Origin: Actinomycetota bacterium
Lineage (GTDB): Bacteria > Actinomycetota > Acidimicrobiia > Acidimicrobiales > UBA8592
Direction: 5' to 3'
NCBI GenBank assembly: GCA_002715425.1
Contig: PAYW01000029.1
Location: forward strand, 39,070 to 72,553
Length of the DNA: 33,484 bases
Part shown: positions 17,603 to 25,545 of the stretch, piece after piece
Position numbering within the stretch: position 1 is the first letter of the stretch
How the letters are laid out: every line of letters begins with the position of its first letter
Program-made: the position numbers and the translations under genes
Notes under the pieces: model-generated
What the model was told of the DNA's origin: nothing
The model's database searches: none
The model's input: the letters and a program-made list of their open reading frames with translations, nothing else

Positions 17603-18145
17603 TCATAGAGGCTTATCAGGCCAGTTTGCCTGAAGCCTCTCCCAGGACGAAGATAACGTTTCGGGGATCATTCTGGCCTCAGCCACGGAAGTGAGAAAAG
17701 TTGTATCCCCTTTCCATCTAGGAAGGCAATGGACATGGAGGTGTTCGGGAATGCTTGCTCCAGCAGCTTCACCGATATTGACCCCAACATTAATTCCATC
17801 GGGCTTGTATGCGCTTTGGATCGCTTGCGCTGCAAGACGGACACCTTCCCATAGTTCGGCGTACTCTTCACTTTCCAGATTTACGAGATCACCAACTCTT
17901 CGCTTGGGAAGAACTAGCACATGTCCGCTCACATATGGGTAAAGATTAAGCACAGCAGCACAGTGGTTTCCTTGCCAAAGAACGTAGTTATCCTTATTTG
18001 GTTCTGAGTTAGCGGAGAATATATTTTCGAATACCGTACTTCTGTCGGTGTTTTTTTCGGCCGTATCCGGAGTTCGCGCTACATATTCTTTTCTCCAACC
18101 AGCCCAAATCTGGCCCAGTGCCTTAGTTCGGGGACCATCGGTCAT
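17603..18145 (-). CDS. HIT-family nucleotide hydrolase/phosphorylase
   Basis: Histidine-triad protein; actinobacterial members at this locus (between thrS and pgsA) resemble the diadenosine tetraphosphate phosphorylase of mycobacteria. The triad is H135-L-H137-V-H139 (EHLHVHCLPRW). Other family features are VLPKRRVGDLVNL and GVNIGEAAGASIPEH. Length 180 aa. Its ATG overlaps the thrS stop codon as ATGA. The substrate is inferred from synteny and not shown by the sequence alone. Confidence 0.92.
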   Translation of the reverse strand: MTDGPRTKALGQIWAGWRKEYVARTPDTAEKNTDRSTVFENIFSANSEPNKDNYVLWQGNHCAAVLNLYPYVSGHVLVLPKRRVGDLVNLESEEYAELWEGVRLAAQAIQSAYKPDGINVGVNIGEAAGASIPEHLHVHCLPRWKGDTTFLTSVAEARMIPETLSSSWERLQANWPDKPL

Positions 18146-20082
18146 AAACGGTTTTCAACCTCACCTTGTAGGCGTTCTATGAATTCAGATACTGGCACGT
18201 CGCGTTCTACTTCGCTCCCCCTCGGATTAACTCCAACGGTTCCGTTTGTCACATCATCACTGCCCGCCACTAGAACATACGGAATCTTTTGAGTCTTTAC
18301 ATCCCTAATCCGCTTGCCGAGTGGATTGTCGGCACGATGAAACTCGCATCGAAAGCCAGCGTCTTCCAATTGTGTGAGGATACTCGAGGCGTAGTCTGCG
18401 TGGTCATTTGCGACAGGTAGTACCGCTATTTGGATTGGCGCTAGCCATGCAGGGAAAGCTCCAGCATAATGTTCAAGCAGGACACCGAAGAATCTTTCGA
18501 TAGACCCCATTAAAGCTCTGTGTATCATAACTGGCCTCTTACGCTCTCCGGAGGAGTTTATGTACCTAAGGTTGAATCGCTCGGGGAGATTAAAATCAAG
18601 TTGAATAGTTGATAGCTGCCATGATCGGCCGATCGCATCGGATACGTCAATGTCTATCTTAGGTCCATAGAATGCAGCGTCTCCCTCTTTGGTCTCAAAT
18701 GGTAGTCCGTGCGTATCGAGCGCTTTTTCTAGGGCCTCTGTAGCAAGGTCCCATATCTGATCATCGCCAACAGATTTCTGGTAATCCCGTGTAGATAAGT
18801 TGAACGAAAAGTCCTCGAACCCAAATGCTTCCAGAACAGATATAACGAATTCCAAGAGATGTGCTATCTCCTCGGCAAGGCCTTCTTCAGTGGTGAAAAT
18901 GTGAGCGTCGTCTTGGGTGAATCCCCGAATCCTCATAAGGCCGTGTAACGTTCCCGCCCGCTCGTATCTATAGACGGTTCCTAGTTCGAAAAGCCGAATT
19001 GGTAAATCCCGATATGATTTAGTCCCTGCGCGATAAATTAGGCAGTGCATCGGACAATTCATCGGCTTTGGGTAATACTCTCCGTTGTCCATTTCCATTG
19101 GGGGATACATTCCTTCAGCATAAAAATCTAGATGTCCGCTGGTTCGGAATAATTCAGCATTTGCAATATGTGGAGAGTAAACAAACTTATATCCCCCTTG
19201 CTCATGCCGTTTTCTACTGTAGTCCTCCATTAATTTTCGGATTTGAGAGCCTTTGGGATGCCAGACTGCTAAGCCTCCCCCTAGTTCAGAGGGAAAGCTA
19301 AGAAGATCCAATTCGTTGGCGAGTTTTCGGTGATCTCTTTTCGCTGCCTCTTCAAGTCGATATAAATGTTCTTTCAATTGCTTTTTGGTTGCCCACGCGG
19401 TCCCATAGACCCTCTGGAGCATTGGGTTTTTTTCGTCCCCTCTCCAATAGGCTCCGGCAACATTCATCAGCTTAAAATACTGAAGCTTTCCCGTTGAAGG
19501 CACATGAGGTCCACGACACAAATCAATAAATCCATCCCCGTTCCGGTAATAACTGATTGCGTTGGGAGCGGTCACTTCTGTCGAATCTGCTGCTTCGATG
19601 ATTTCACATTTATATGGATGGTCAGAAAACATCTCAAGAGCTTCGCCTGCGGAGACCTCACCTCGAATGAAGTCTTGATCAGCAGCAATGATGTCTTTCA
19701 TTTTGTCTTCTATCTGTTGAAGACTCTCATCACTAAGCTTATTTCCTTCGGGCATGGCAAAGTCATAATAGAAACCATGTTCGATAGGGGGCCCTATAGC
19801 AAAAGTAGCGCCGGGGTAAAGTTCTAAAACTGCTTGTGCAAGGACATGAGCCGTTGAATGCCGCAGAGTCTCTAAACCTTTATCAGAGTCGGCCGTTACG
19901 ATATTAACAATTGCACCGTTAGGCAAAACCTTGTTGAGGTCTGTTTCTTCTCCGTTTACTTCCGCTATGAGAGCTGCTTTAAGGAGGCCCTTACCGATGT
20001 CAGAAGCTAGGTCAGCCGCTGTTGCTCCATCTTGTATTTCCCGTTGTGAACCATCGGGCAGCGAAACTGAAATGTTGGCCAT
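18142..20082 (-). CDS. thrS: Threonyl-tRNA synthetase
   Basis: Charges tRNA-Thr. At 646 aa it is a full-length class II synthetase: TGS domain (~1-62), the second additional (editing) domain with HSTAH (75-79) and C189/H193 (LCRGPH), the catalytic core with the zinc cysteine C343 (MNCPMH) and GFTQDDAHIF (motif 2 region), and a C-terminal anticodon-binding domain from ~540. No truncation. The ATG at 20082 has only a distant GAGAGG. I saw no T-box-like leader in the 80-bp gap to mshC. Confidence 0.98.
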   Translation of the reverse strand: MANISVSLPDGSQREIQDGATAADLASDIGKGLLKAALIAEVNGEETDLNKVLPNGAIVNIVTADSDKGLETLRHSTAHVLAQAVLELYPGATFAIGPPIEHGFYYDFAMPEGNKLSDESLQQIEDKMKDIIAADQDFIRGEVSAGEALEMFSDHPYKCEIIEAADSTEVTAPNAISYYRNGDGFIDLCRGPHVPSTGKLQYFKLMNVAGAYWRGDEKNPMLQRVYGTAWATKKQLKEHLYRLEEAAKRDHRKLANELDLLSFPSELGGGLAVWHPKGSQIRKLMEDYSRKRHEQGGYKFVYSPHIANAELFRTSGHLDFYAEGMYPPMEMDNGEYYPKPMNCPMHCLIYRAGTKSYRDLPIRLFELGTVYRYERAGTLHGLMRIRGFTQDDAHIFTTEEGLAEEIAHLLEFVISVLEAFGFEDFSFNLSTRDYQKSVGDDQIWDLATEALEKALDTHGLPFETKEGDAAFYGPKIDIDVSDAIGRSWQLSTIQLDFNLPERFNLRYINSSGERKRPVMIHRALMGSIERFFGVLLEHYAGAFPAWLAPIQIAVLPVANDHADYASSILTQLEDAGFRCEFHRADNPLGKRIRDVKTQKIPYVLVAGSDDVTNGTVGVNPRGSEVERDVPVSEFIERLQGEVENRL

Positions 20083-20162
20083 AAGGCAATGGTACCTCTC
20101 GTGGTTGACTACTTCTGAGGATTTCTATCGGAAATTTTGATGAAGAGCCTCTGTTAGATTTC

Positions 20163-21287
20163 TCATGCGCTAGTTATGTCGATACCCAATAGGAGAGCTG
20201 CGTTAGAAACTCCTTCTCCTTTTCGCACCGCATCGTCAATAACCTCTAGAGCCATTGGAGTGTCGAGATCATTGTCTAAATGTTCTCGAACGGCATTTAA
20301 AGCTCCATCTCCTTCGCCGCTTTTCTTCCATCTCTCTAGGCGCCTTAACGCAGATTCCATTATTTCGTCGTTCCACTCCCACGAATCTCGATAGTGGAAG
20401 TTAAGTAGACCAAGTCTGATCGCACTTGGGTGAAATTCTTTTCGAAGATCAGAGATGAAGACAAGGTTTCCTAATGATTTTGACATTTTCTCCCCTTCCA
20501 TTCTGACCATGGCTTGGTGCATCCAATGTTTAGAAAATTGTTTTCCGGTTGCAGCTTCTGATTGGGCGCTCTCGCACTCATGGTGAGGAAAGATCAGGTC
20601 AGCTCCCCCTCCATGAAGATCTATAGTAGCTGCACCTAAGTCTCTCATTGCTAGAACAGAGCATTCAATGTGCCACCCTGGACGCCCATACCCCCACCTG
20701 CTCTCCCACGATGGTTCATCATCAGCTGAAGGCTGCCAAAGAACAAAGTCCAGAGGGTCTCGTTTTTTGGGATCTTCTGGGTTGCCTCCACGTTCTGCGG
20801 CTAACTCCAACATTGTTTCTCGGTCTAGCCCACTCAATGAGCCAAATTTCTCGAATGAGCTGACTTCGAAATAAACGGAACCATCTACTTCGTATGCGTG
20901 TCCGCTCGTTAGAACCTGTCCGATGAACTTACGTATTTCAGCTATCGCTGATGTGGCTCTTGGCTCTGACCACGATGGAAGCATCCCAAGTACTTCCATG
21001 TCTTCATCGAATCGTGCGGTTTCTTTGGCAGCTAGATCTAGATAGTGGACTCCAAGCTCTCTAGCTTTTCGCAAAATATCATCATCGACATCGGTAACGT
21101 TTCTCACGCATCGTGTTTCATGCCCTAGGTCGCGTAAACGTCTCTGCAGGATGTCGTAAGTCATGTATGTGGCTGCGTGTCCAATGTGTGTGGCGTCATA
21201 TGGGGTAATTCCACAGGTATAAATCCTGACAATTTGGCCAGGTTCAAATGGAACGACTTCTCTTCTGGCAGTGTCATAAAGTCGCAT
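20163..21287 (-). CDS. mshC: Mycothiol ligase MshC (cysteine:GlcN-Ins ligase)
   Basis: Joins cysteine to GlcN-inositol in an ATP-dependent step of mycothiol synthesis. It is a CysRS paralogue, but the active-site run YTCGITPYDATHIGHAATY, the RGGNPEDPKKRDPLDFVLW segment and the lack of an anticodon-binding domain after ~370 residues fit MshC rather than CysRS. Zinc-site residues C25, C209 and H235, HIGH (34-37) and KMSKS (267-271) are present. I start at ATG 21285-21287, which has GGAG nine bases upstream; the ORF extends to 21338 but that would begin inside a palindrome. CysRS activity is the main alternative. Confidence 0.9.
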   Translation of the reverse strand: MRLYDTARREVVPFEPGQIVRIYTCGITPYDATHIGHAATYMTYDILQRRLRDLGHETRCVRNVTDVDDDILRKARELGVHYLDLAAKETARFDEDMEVLGMLPSWSEPRATSAIAEIRKFIGQVLTSGHAYEVDGSVYFEVSSFEKFGSLSGLDRETMLELAAERGGNPEDPKKRDPLDFVLWQPSADDEPSWESRWGYGRPGWHIECSVLAMRDLGAATIDLHGGGADLIFPHHECESAQSEAATGKQFSKHWMHQAMVRMEGEKMSKSLGNLVFISDLRKEFHPSAIRLGLLNFHYRDSWEWNDEIMESALRRLERWKKSGEGDGALNAVREHLDNDLDTPMALEVIDDAVRKGEGVSNAALLLGIDITSA

Positions 21288-21322
21288 CAAAATTTTCTCC
21301 ATTGAACTTAAGAGCGTCAATA

Positions 21323-21354
21323 CCAACTGTAACCCCACGTGGAAGTAGAGTTGG
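21323..21354. promoter_or_regulatory. 32-bp imperfect palindrome upstream of mshC
   Basis: The dyad is centred on CCACGTGG (21335-21342) and its ends are CCAACT and AGTTGG. Of 16 symmetric pairs, 12 are Watson-Crick, 2 are G-T in the minus-strand RNA and 2 mismatch. It lies 36 bp before the mshC ATG and 22 bp after npdG. No U-run follows on the minus strand, so an operator or leader hairpin is more likely than a terminator. A separate 10-bp palindrome, GCAGCGCTGC, is at 21360-21369. Confidence 0.4.
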
Positions 21355-21375
21355 AGATTGCAGCGCTGCTGGGAG

Positions 21376-22029
21376 CTATTCTAAACCAGTTATTCGGACT
21401 GATGATCTTGTTTTGTAGAGTCGATTCAATTGCAATAGAACTGCAGTAAACGCTTCTACAGGGGCGGCATTTGCCAAACTTCCGCAGTCGAGCCCTCGTA
21501 AATTCGGCATTTTTTCAACGATTTCGATTGTTTGTGCAATGGAATCCTGTTCGTCAGCACATACAAGAACATCACCCTCCATGTTATTTTCAATTTCACC
21601 AAGTTCTTTAGCTGGCAAGTGTTGGAAAGCCATTGACACCCTTGACATTGGAATTGCTGCTTGAACGTCAGCTGCGATTGAGCCTCTCGGTGGGTATAGG
21701 GCATGGAATTCATTACCTACTCGAGCAAGCGCATTTGCCATACAGATAACTAGCTTGCCCTGCAGCAGCTCTCGGAATGCCTTTGCAGTTGGAGCACAGG
21801 AATCCCAGGGAGTTGCCAAAACCACCATCCCTGCCCGCGCTGCTTCTTCGTTACTCACACCTGAAAGTTTAAAGTTGCTACTCTGCCATTGTTCAAGTGT
21901 GTCTTCAACGACTTCTGCCGCACGCCCAGAAGACCGAGACCCTATTTCAACTTCGTAACCCACTGAAGAAAGCCGAAGAGCTAGGCCTTTTCCTGCTGGT
22001 CCTGTACCACCAATGATGCCAATTTTCAT
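21376..22029 (-). CDS. npdG: F420-dependent NADP oxidoreductase (NpdG/Fno-like)
   Basis: Exchanges hydride between NADP(H) and coenzyme F420. The sequence starts MKIGIIGGTGPAGKGLALRL, the glycine-rich NADP-binding loop of this family, followed by GSRSSGRAAE at the 2'-phosphate site. VVLATPWDSC, FQHLPAKEL and LDCGSLANAAPVEAFTAVLL match Fno-type enzymes. I use ATG 22027-22029; an upstream TTG would add six residues. It lies upstream of mshC on the same strand. The presence of this gene implies that the cell makes F420, which is common in Actinobacteria. A general dinucleotide-binding reductase is the alternative. Confidence 0.87.
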   Translation of the reverse strand: MKIGIIGGTGPAGKGLALRLSSVGYEVEIGSRSSGRAAEVVEDTLEQWQSSNFKLSGVSNEEAARAGMVVLATPWDSCAPTAKAFRELLQGKLVICMANALARVGNEFHALYPPRGSIAADVQAAIPMSRVSMAFQHLPAKELGEIENNMEGDVLVCADEQDSIAQTIEIVEKMPNLRGLDCGSLANAAPVEAFTAVLLQLNRLYKTRSSVRITGLE

Positions 22030-22110
22030 GCATTGAACATACCTCAAACCATAAGTGAAAAGTCAATTTTGGCAATAGTTTCTTTTTTTTGCCTATGTTG
22101 ATTACAACCG

Positions 22111-22139
22111 TTCACACCTGCAGGCCAGAACCCTAGTAA
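22111..22139 (+). promoter_or_regulatory. Candidate promoter for fabI
   Basis: TTCACA (22111-22116) and TAGTAA (22134-22139) are separated by 17 bp and lie about 33 bp before the fabI start, in the gap between divergently transcribed npdG and fabI. The -35 matches consensus at 5 of 6 positions, the -10 at only about 3. Confidence 0.25.
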
Positions 22140-22172
22140 CCTCATGACATTACGTCTACTGAAGGAGGGGCT

Positions 22173-22940
22173 ATGGGGATGCTAGAAAATAAGCGTTTTT
22201 TGATAACTGGCATTCTTACCGACTCCAGTCTTGCTTTTGCCGTTGCCCAGTTGGCTTTATCAGAAGGTGCTGAACTAGTGGCTACTGGAGCAGGAAGAGG
22301 GATGAGGTTAACCGAAAGAACCGTAAGAAAGCTCGATGGCGATGTGGAAGTTATGGAATTTGATGTCACAGATCCTAGTCACGTATCACAAGTCCAAAAT
22401 TTATTGTCGGATAAGTGGGGCAATGTTGACGGAGCACTCCATGCAATTGGATTTATGCCGGAGGTTGGCCTTGGTGAAGACTTCCTTGCAGGCCAATGGG
22501 AGGATCTTTCGTTGGGGTTCGAAATTTCTGCCTACTCCTTAAAAACCGTCACTGAGACTGTCTATCCGCTGATGCAGAGTGGTGGATCAGTAGTTGGACT
22601 TGACTTCGATGCAAGTTTTGCTTGGCCAGCTTACAATTGGATGGGTGTGGCTAAAGCCGCTCTCGAATCAGCTTCGAGATACTTGGCTCGTTCCTTGGGT
22701 CCAGATAACGTTCGCGTCAACTTGGTTGCTGCAGGGCCAATACGAACAATGGCTGCAAAGTCTATTCCTGGATTTAAAGAATTTGAGGATGCTTGGGGCT
22801 CTCGCGCTCCCCTAGGTTGGGATGTTAACGACAGGTCTGGTGTGGCTAAAGCGTGCGTCGCGCTACTCTCCGACTGGTTTCCTCAAACTACAGGGGAAAT
22901 TATCCACGTCGATGGCGGATACCACGCTATAGGGGCATAA
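22173..22940 (+). CDS. fabI: Enoyl-ACP reductase (FabI/InhA family)
   Basis: Reduces trans-2-enoyl-ACP with NADH in the last step of the fatty acid elongation cycle. The 255-aa short-chain dehydrogenase has the FabI-type nucleotide loop ITGILTDSSLAFAVAQ, ALHAIGF, and the catalytic Y154-x6-K161 pair (YNWMGVAK). The stretch LDFDASFAWPAYNWMGVAKAAL is close to InhA of mycobacteria. A strong AAGGAGG lies just before ATG 22173; a second in-frame ATG two codons later is also well placed. It is transcribed alone, divergent from npdG and convergent with the next gene, whose stop is 8 bp away. Confidence 0.95.
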   Translation: MGMLENKRFLITGILTDSSLAFAVAQLALSEGAELVATGAGRGMRLTERTVRKLDGDVEVMEFDVTDPSHVSQVQNLLSDKWGNVDGALHAIGFMPEVGLGEDFLAGQWEDLSLGFEISAYSLKTVTETVYPLMQSGGSVVGLDFDASFAWPAYNWMGVAKAALESASRYLARSLGPDNVRVNLVAAGPIRTMAAKSIPGFKEFEDAWGSRAPLGWDVNDRSGVAKACVALLSDWFPQTTGEIIHVDGGYHAIGA

Positions 22941-22947
22941 GCTCTTT

Positions 22948-22976
22948 CTCAGCTTTGTAATTGACTACTAGCTGAG
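22948..22976. terminator. Terminator-like inverted repeat at the fabI/CNNM convergent junction
   Basis: CTCAGCT (22948-22954) and AGCTGAG (22970-22976) are perfect 7-bp reverse complements around a 15-base loop, starting 8 bp after the fabI stop and overlapping the 3' end of the opposing gene. The plus strand then reads CGATCAATTTTG, a poor U-tract, so termination strength is doubtful. Confidence 0.3.
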
Positions 22977-24016
22977 CGATCAATTTTGTCAGTCTCGTCG
23001 ATAATGTCTCCGACAATCGATTCCAAAACATCTTCCAACGTAACTATTCCGATGTATTCGGATTTCTCTCCCACAACGGCGAAATGGATCTGCTGCTCAC
23101 GCATCAATCGGAGAAGTTCATCGAGATACATTTCCGAAGGGATAAATAAGAGTTCGCGGACGATACCATCCTTCCCCTTATCCATTACTTCTATTTTTTC
23201 TGAATATAAAAGGTCCTTAACATGCAAGAACCCAACTACTTGACCATCGTCAACTACTGGAAACCTACTATGCCCACTTGCTGCTGCAAGAAGGGCCATC
23301 TGTCCATATTCTTGACCTTGTTCCACATAATCGACTTGTGACCAAGGCACCATAACGGAAGAAACAGGCTGATCATGGAATTGAAGGACACTGGTGAACA
23401 AGTCATGGCGATCTTTGTCCATCTGTCCGCTTCGTTTCGCTTGCTCAAAAAGGTTCTGCATGCCTTGTGAAGTGTATGCCACTCCAATTTCGGCAACCTG
23501 TTTAACGCCAAAGGGCTTGAGTAAAAGCGCTGCTATTTGATTCAGAAACCAAATAATCGGTTTGAACGCAAAGACAAAAGCTCGGTGAGTTGCTGCTAAC
23601 TGGCAAACAACCTTTTCTGGGTCAGTAAGCGCGAAGTTCTTAGGAACCATTTCTCCTAAAACCATATGAAGAAACACCACGAAGAATATCGCTATCCCAA
23701 ACGCTAGCCAATGCGATACCCCTGAAGGAATCTCAAAGGCTCCATCGAACATTCTCTCCAGAATAGATGCGAAAGCTGGCTCCGCGACTAAGCCGAGTCC
23801 GAGGGACGTTACCGTGATACCAAGCTGAGCTCCTGAGATAGCTAAAGGCAAGTCCTTCATTAGGCCTAACCCAAATTTTGCAGATTTATTATTTCCCTTT
23901 GCTAACTGCTCCATCCTGGTCCGTCGAGCTCCAATAAGAGAGAATTCGATAGCGACGAAAAAGCCATTAAGGAATATTAGGACAAGTGTTAGGAGGATTG
24001 CTAGAGCTATAGTCAT
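22949..24016 (-). CDS. CNNM/CorC-like membrane protein with CBS pair (DUF21)
   Basis: Membrane protein of the CNNM/CorB family, some members of which export Mg2+. The DUF21 membrane domain (~1-190) has an N-terminal helix with FFVAIEFSLIGARRTRMEQLA and AISGAQLGITVTSLGLGLVAEPA, then GEMVPKNFAL. Two CBS domains follow (~205-335: VMVPWSQVDYV, SRFPVVDDGQVVGFLHVKD, HFAVVGEKSEYIGIVTLEDVLESIVGDI). It stops soon after the second CBS domain, without the CorC/HlyC C-terminal domain carried by its neighbour. The neighbour's stop is 4 bp upstream, so the two are almost certainly co-transcribed. Confidence 0.92.
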   Translation of the reverse strand: MTIALAILLTLVLIFLNGFFVAIEFSLIGARRTRMEQLAKGNNKSAKFGLGLMKDLPLAISGAQLGITVTSLGLGLVAEPAFASILERMFDGAFEIPSGVSHWLAFGIAIFFVVFLHMVLGEMVPKNFALTDPEKVVCQLAATHRAFVFAFKPIIWFLNQIAALLLKPFGVKQVAEIGVAYTSQGMQNLFEQAKRSGQMDKDRHDLFTSVLQFHDQPVSSVMVPWSQVDYVEQGQEYGQMALLAAASGHSRFPVVDDGQVVGFLHVKDLLYSEKIEVMDKGKDGIVRELLFIPSEMYLDELLRLMREQQIHFAVVGEKSEYIGIVTLEDVLESIVGDIIDETDKIDRSASSQLQS

Positions 24017-24020
24017 GACT

Positions 24021-25352
24021 TCATCGTCCCAGCTCTGATTGTTTACTACCGTAAAGTAGATTGGAGACAGGCTCCGTTAATCTAAGTCGAGCTATGCGAA
24101 GATTATCCATCTCTAAGATTTCTATTTTCCATCTTTCATAACGGAACATCTCACCCGGCGAAGGTATCCTTTGGAGTTTTTCTAGAGCAAATCCGGCTAT
24201 GGTCTCGTACTGGCCATCTTGGATTTCGAATCCGCACATATCAGCTACTTCATGGGGGTGAAGATTTCCGCTTATAGTAAAAACTCCTGCGCGTTCTTCT
24301 AGGCCGTTTTCAACGGCAGCATCGTATTCGTCCTCGATTTCGCCAACAATTTCTTCCAAAAGGTCTTCGATTGAAACTATCCCTTCTGTTCCTCCATGTT
24401 CGTCAACCACAACAGCCAGTGGGATTCTTTGCCGCCGCATATCGGTCATGACAGAAAGCAAGTCCCGAGTTTCTGGAATTGCCAATATGTCTCCCATGAC
24501 GGTTTCGACAAGCTGATTGCTTCTCAACTTAGGGTCTATGACCAGGGCTGACTTTACATGTGCTATTCCAACAACGCTGTCAAGGTCATTATCTACAACT
24601 GGAAATCTCGATAAGCCAGTAGATGCACTAAGTTCAACTAAGTCAGTAATTGTCGACCCTTGTGGCAAAGAATGGATGGCGAGCCGTGGGACCATCACCT
24701 CGTTTGCGCTTTTCCTAGCAAATCGAAGTGACTTTGTTAACAAGTCAACTTCGTTAAAGCCAAGAGTCCCCTCCTCTCCTGAAGTTCGGATCAAGGAGCT
24801 TAGATCTTCTAAATTTGGGACGCGTTCAAGCTCTTGCGCAGGCTCAACACCTAATCGGCGCGTTAACCAGTTTGAGGTGGCGTCAGAAAGCGCAATTATC
24901 GGCTTTGCGGCGAAGCTATACATACGAAATGGTTTCGCCAGAGCTTTTGCAGTCAGATTGGTTTTCGCAATAGCTATATTCTTCGGAACTAGCTCTCCTA
25001 ATATCATCGCTGCGAACGTCGCCAAAACAATCGCTAAAGCAAGTGAAACGCTCTCTTTAGCGCTTTCACCAACAATGCTACGAACCGGACCCTCAAGCAT
25101 AGAAGCTACGGTTGGTTTCGCTATAAAACCAATTAGCACTGCAGTGATAGTTATCCCAAGTTGCGCACCCGTCAACTGGTACGACAATTCTTTAAGAATT
25201 TTCAATAAGGTCTTAGAGTGCCGATTACCCTCACGAGCTTCAGACTCTACGCGTGCACGATCCACTGCAAGAAATGCAAATTCTGCAGCAACAAAAAAAG
25301 CGGTAGCAACTATTAAGATTCCTACGGCGATGAGTCCCCATGTAGTATCTAT
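24021..25352 (-). CDS. CNNM/CorC-like membrane protein with CBS pair and CorC_HlyC domain
   Basis: Paralogue of the adjacent gene: DUF21 membrane domain, CBS pair (SRFPVVDNDLDSVVGIAHVK; PLAVVVDEHGGTEGIVSIEDLLEEIVGEI) and a C-terminal CorC_HlyC domain with FTISGNLHPHEVADMCGF. The first ordinary start codon in frame is GTG 25265, but the frame stays open upstream and encodes the expected first helix, IAVGILIVATAFFVAAEFAF. No ATG, GTG or TTG lies in that part before an in-frame TAA. The best candidate is ATA at 25350-25352 with AAGGA nine bases upstream, a rare non-canonical start. I therefore give 25352 as the probable start; 25265 would delete the first helix. A sequence error at the start codon is possible. 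Confidence 0.85.
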   Translation of the reverse strand: MDTTWGLIAVGILIVATAFFVAAEFAFLAVDRARVESEAREGNRHSKTLLKILKELSYQLTGAQLGITITAVLIGFIAKPTVASMLEGPVRSIVGESAKESVSLALAIVLATFAAMILGELVPKNIAIAKTNLTAKALAKPFRMYSFAAKPIIALSDATSNWLTRRLGVEPAQELERVPNLEDLSSLIRTSGEEGTLGFNEVDLLTKSLRFARKSANEVMVPRLAIHSLPQGSTITDLVELSASTGLSRFPVVDNDLDSVVGIAHVKSALVIDPKLRSNQLVETVMGDILAIPETRDLLSVMTDMRRQRIPLAVVVDEHGGTEGIVSIEDLLEEIVGEIEDEYDAAVENGLEERAGVFTISGNLHPHEVADMCGFEIQDGQYETIAGFALEKLQRIPSPGEMFRYERWKIEILEMDNLRIARLRLTEPVSNLLYGSKQSELGR

Positions 25353-25368
25353 GACTCCACTTCCTTAC

Positions 25369-25383
25369 TGATGCAGCGCATCA
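25369..25383. promoter_or_regulatory. Short dyad in the CNNM/ABC divergent gap
   Basis: TGATGC-AGC-GCATCA is a 6-bp perfect inverted repeat with a 3-base centre, 16 bp before the probable CNNM start. It lies in the 193-bp gap between divergent transcripts. The same gap has an isolated -10-like TATAGT at ~25500-25505 about 40 bp before the ABC gene. I see no gene, tRNA or clear terminator in this gap. Confidence 0.25.
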
Positions 25384-25545
25384 ATACCGGTTTAGATCGA
25401 ACAGGTGTAACTCTTCTATACGACATCAGTAATTCCATGATAATTGAAGACAGCTCCGGTCACACTTCTAGAGAAGAGTTCTTGTAAAGCGCTGAAGGAT
25501 ATAGTGGGCTGAGTCCATCTCCAAGCACAGATTGCGGGAAATACC

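Noticed and set aside
24517..25371. 284-aa plus-strand ORF opposite the second CNNM gene
   Set aside because: The minus strand encodes clear CBS and DUF21 motifs over the same bases, and the plus product is low complexity.
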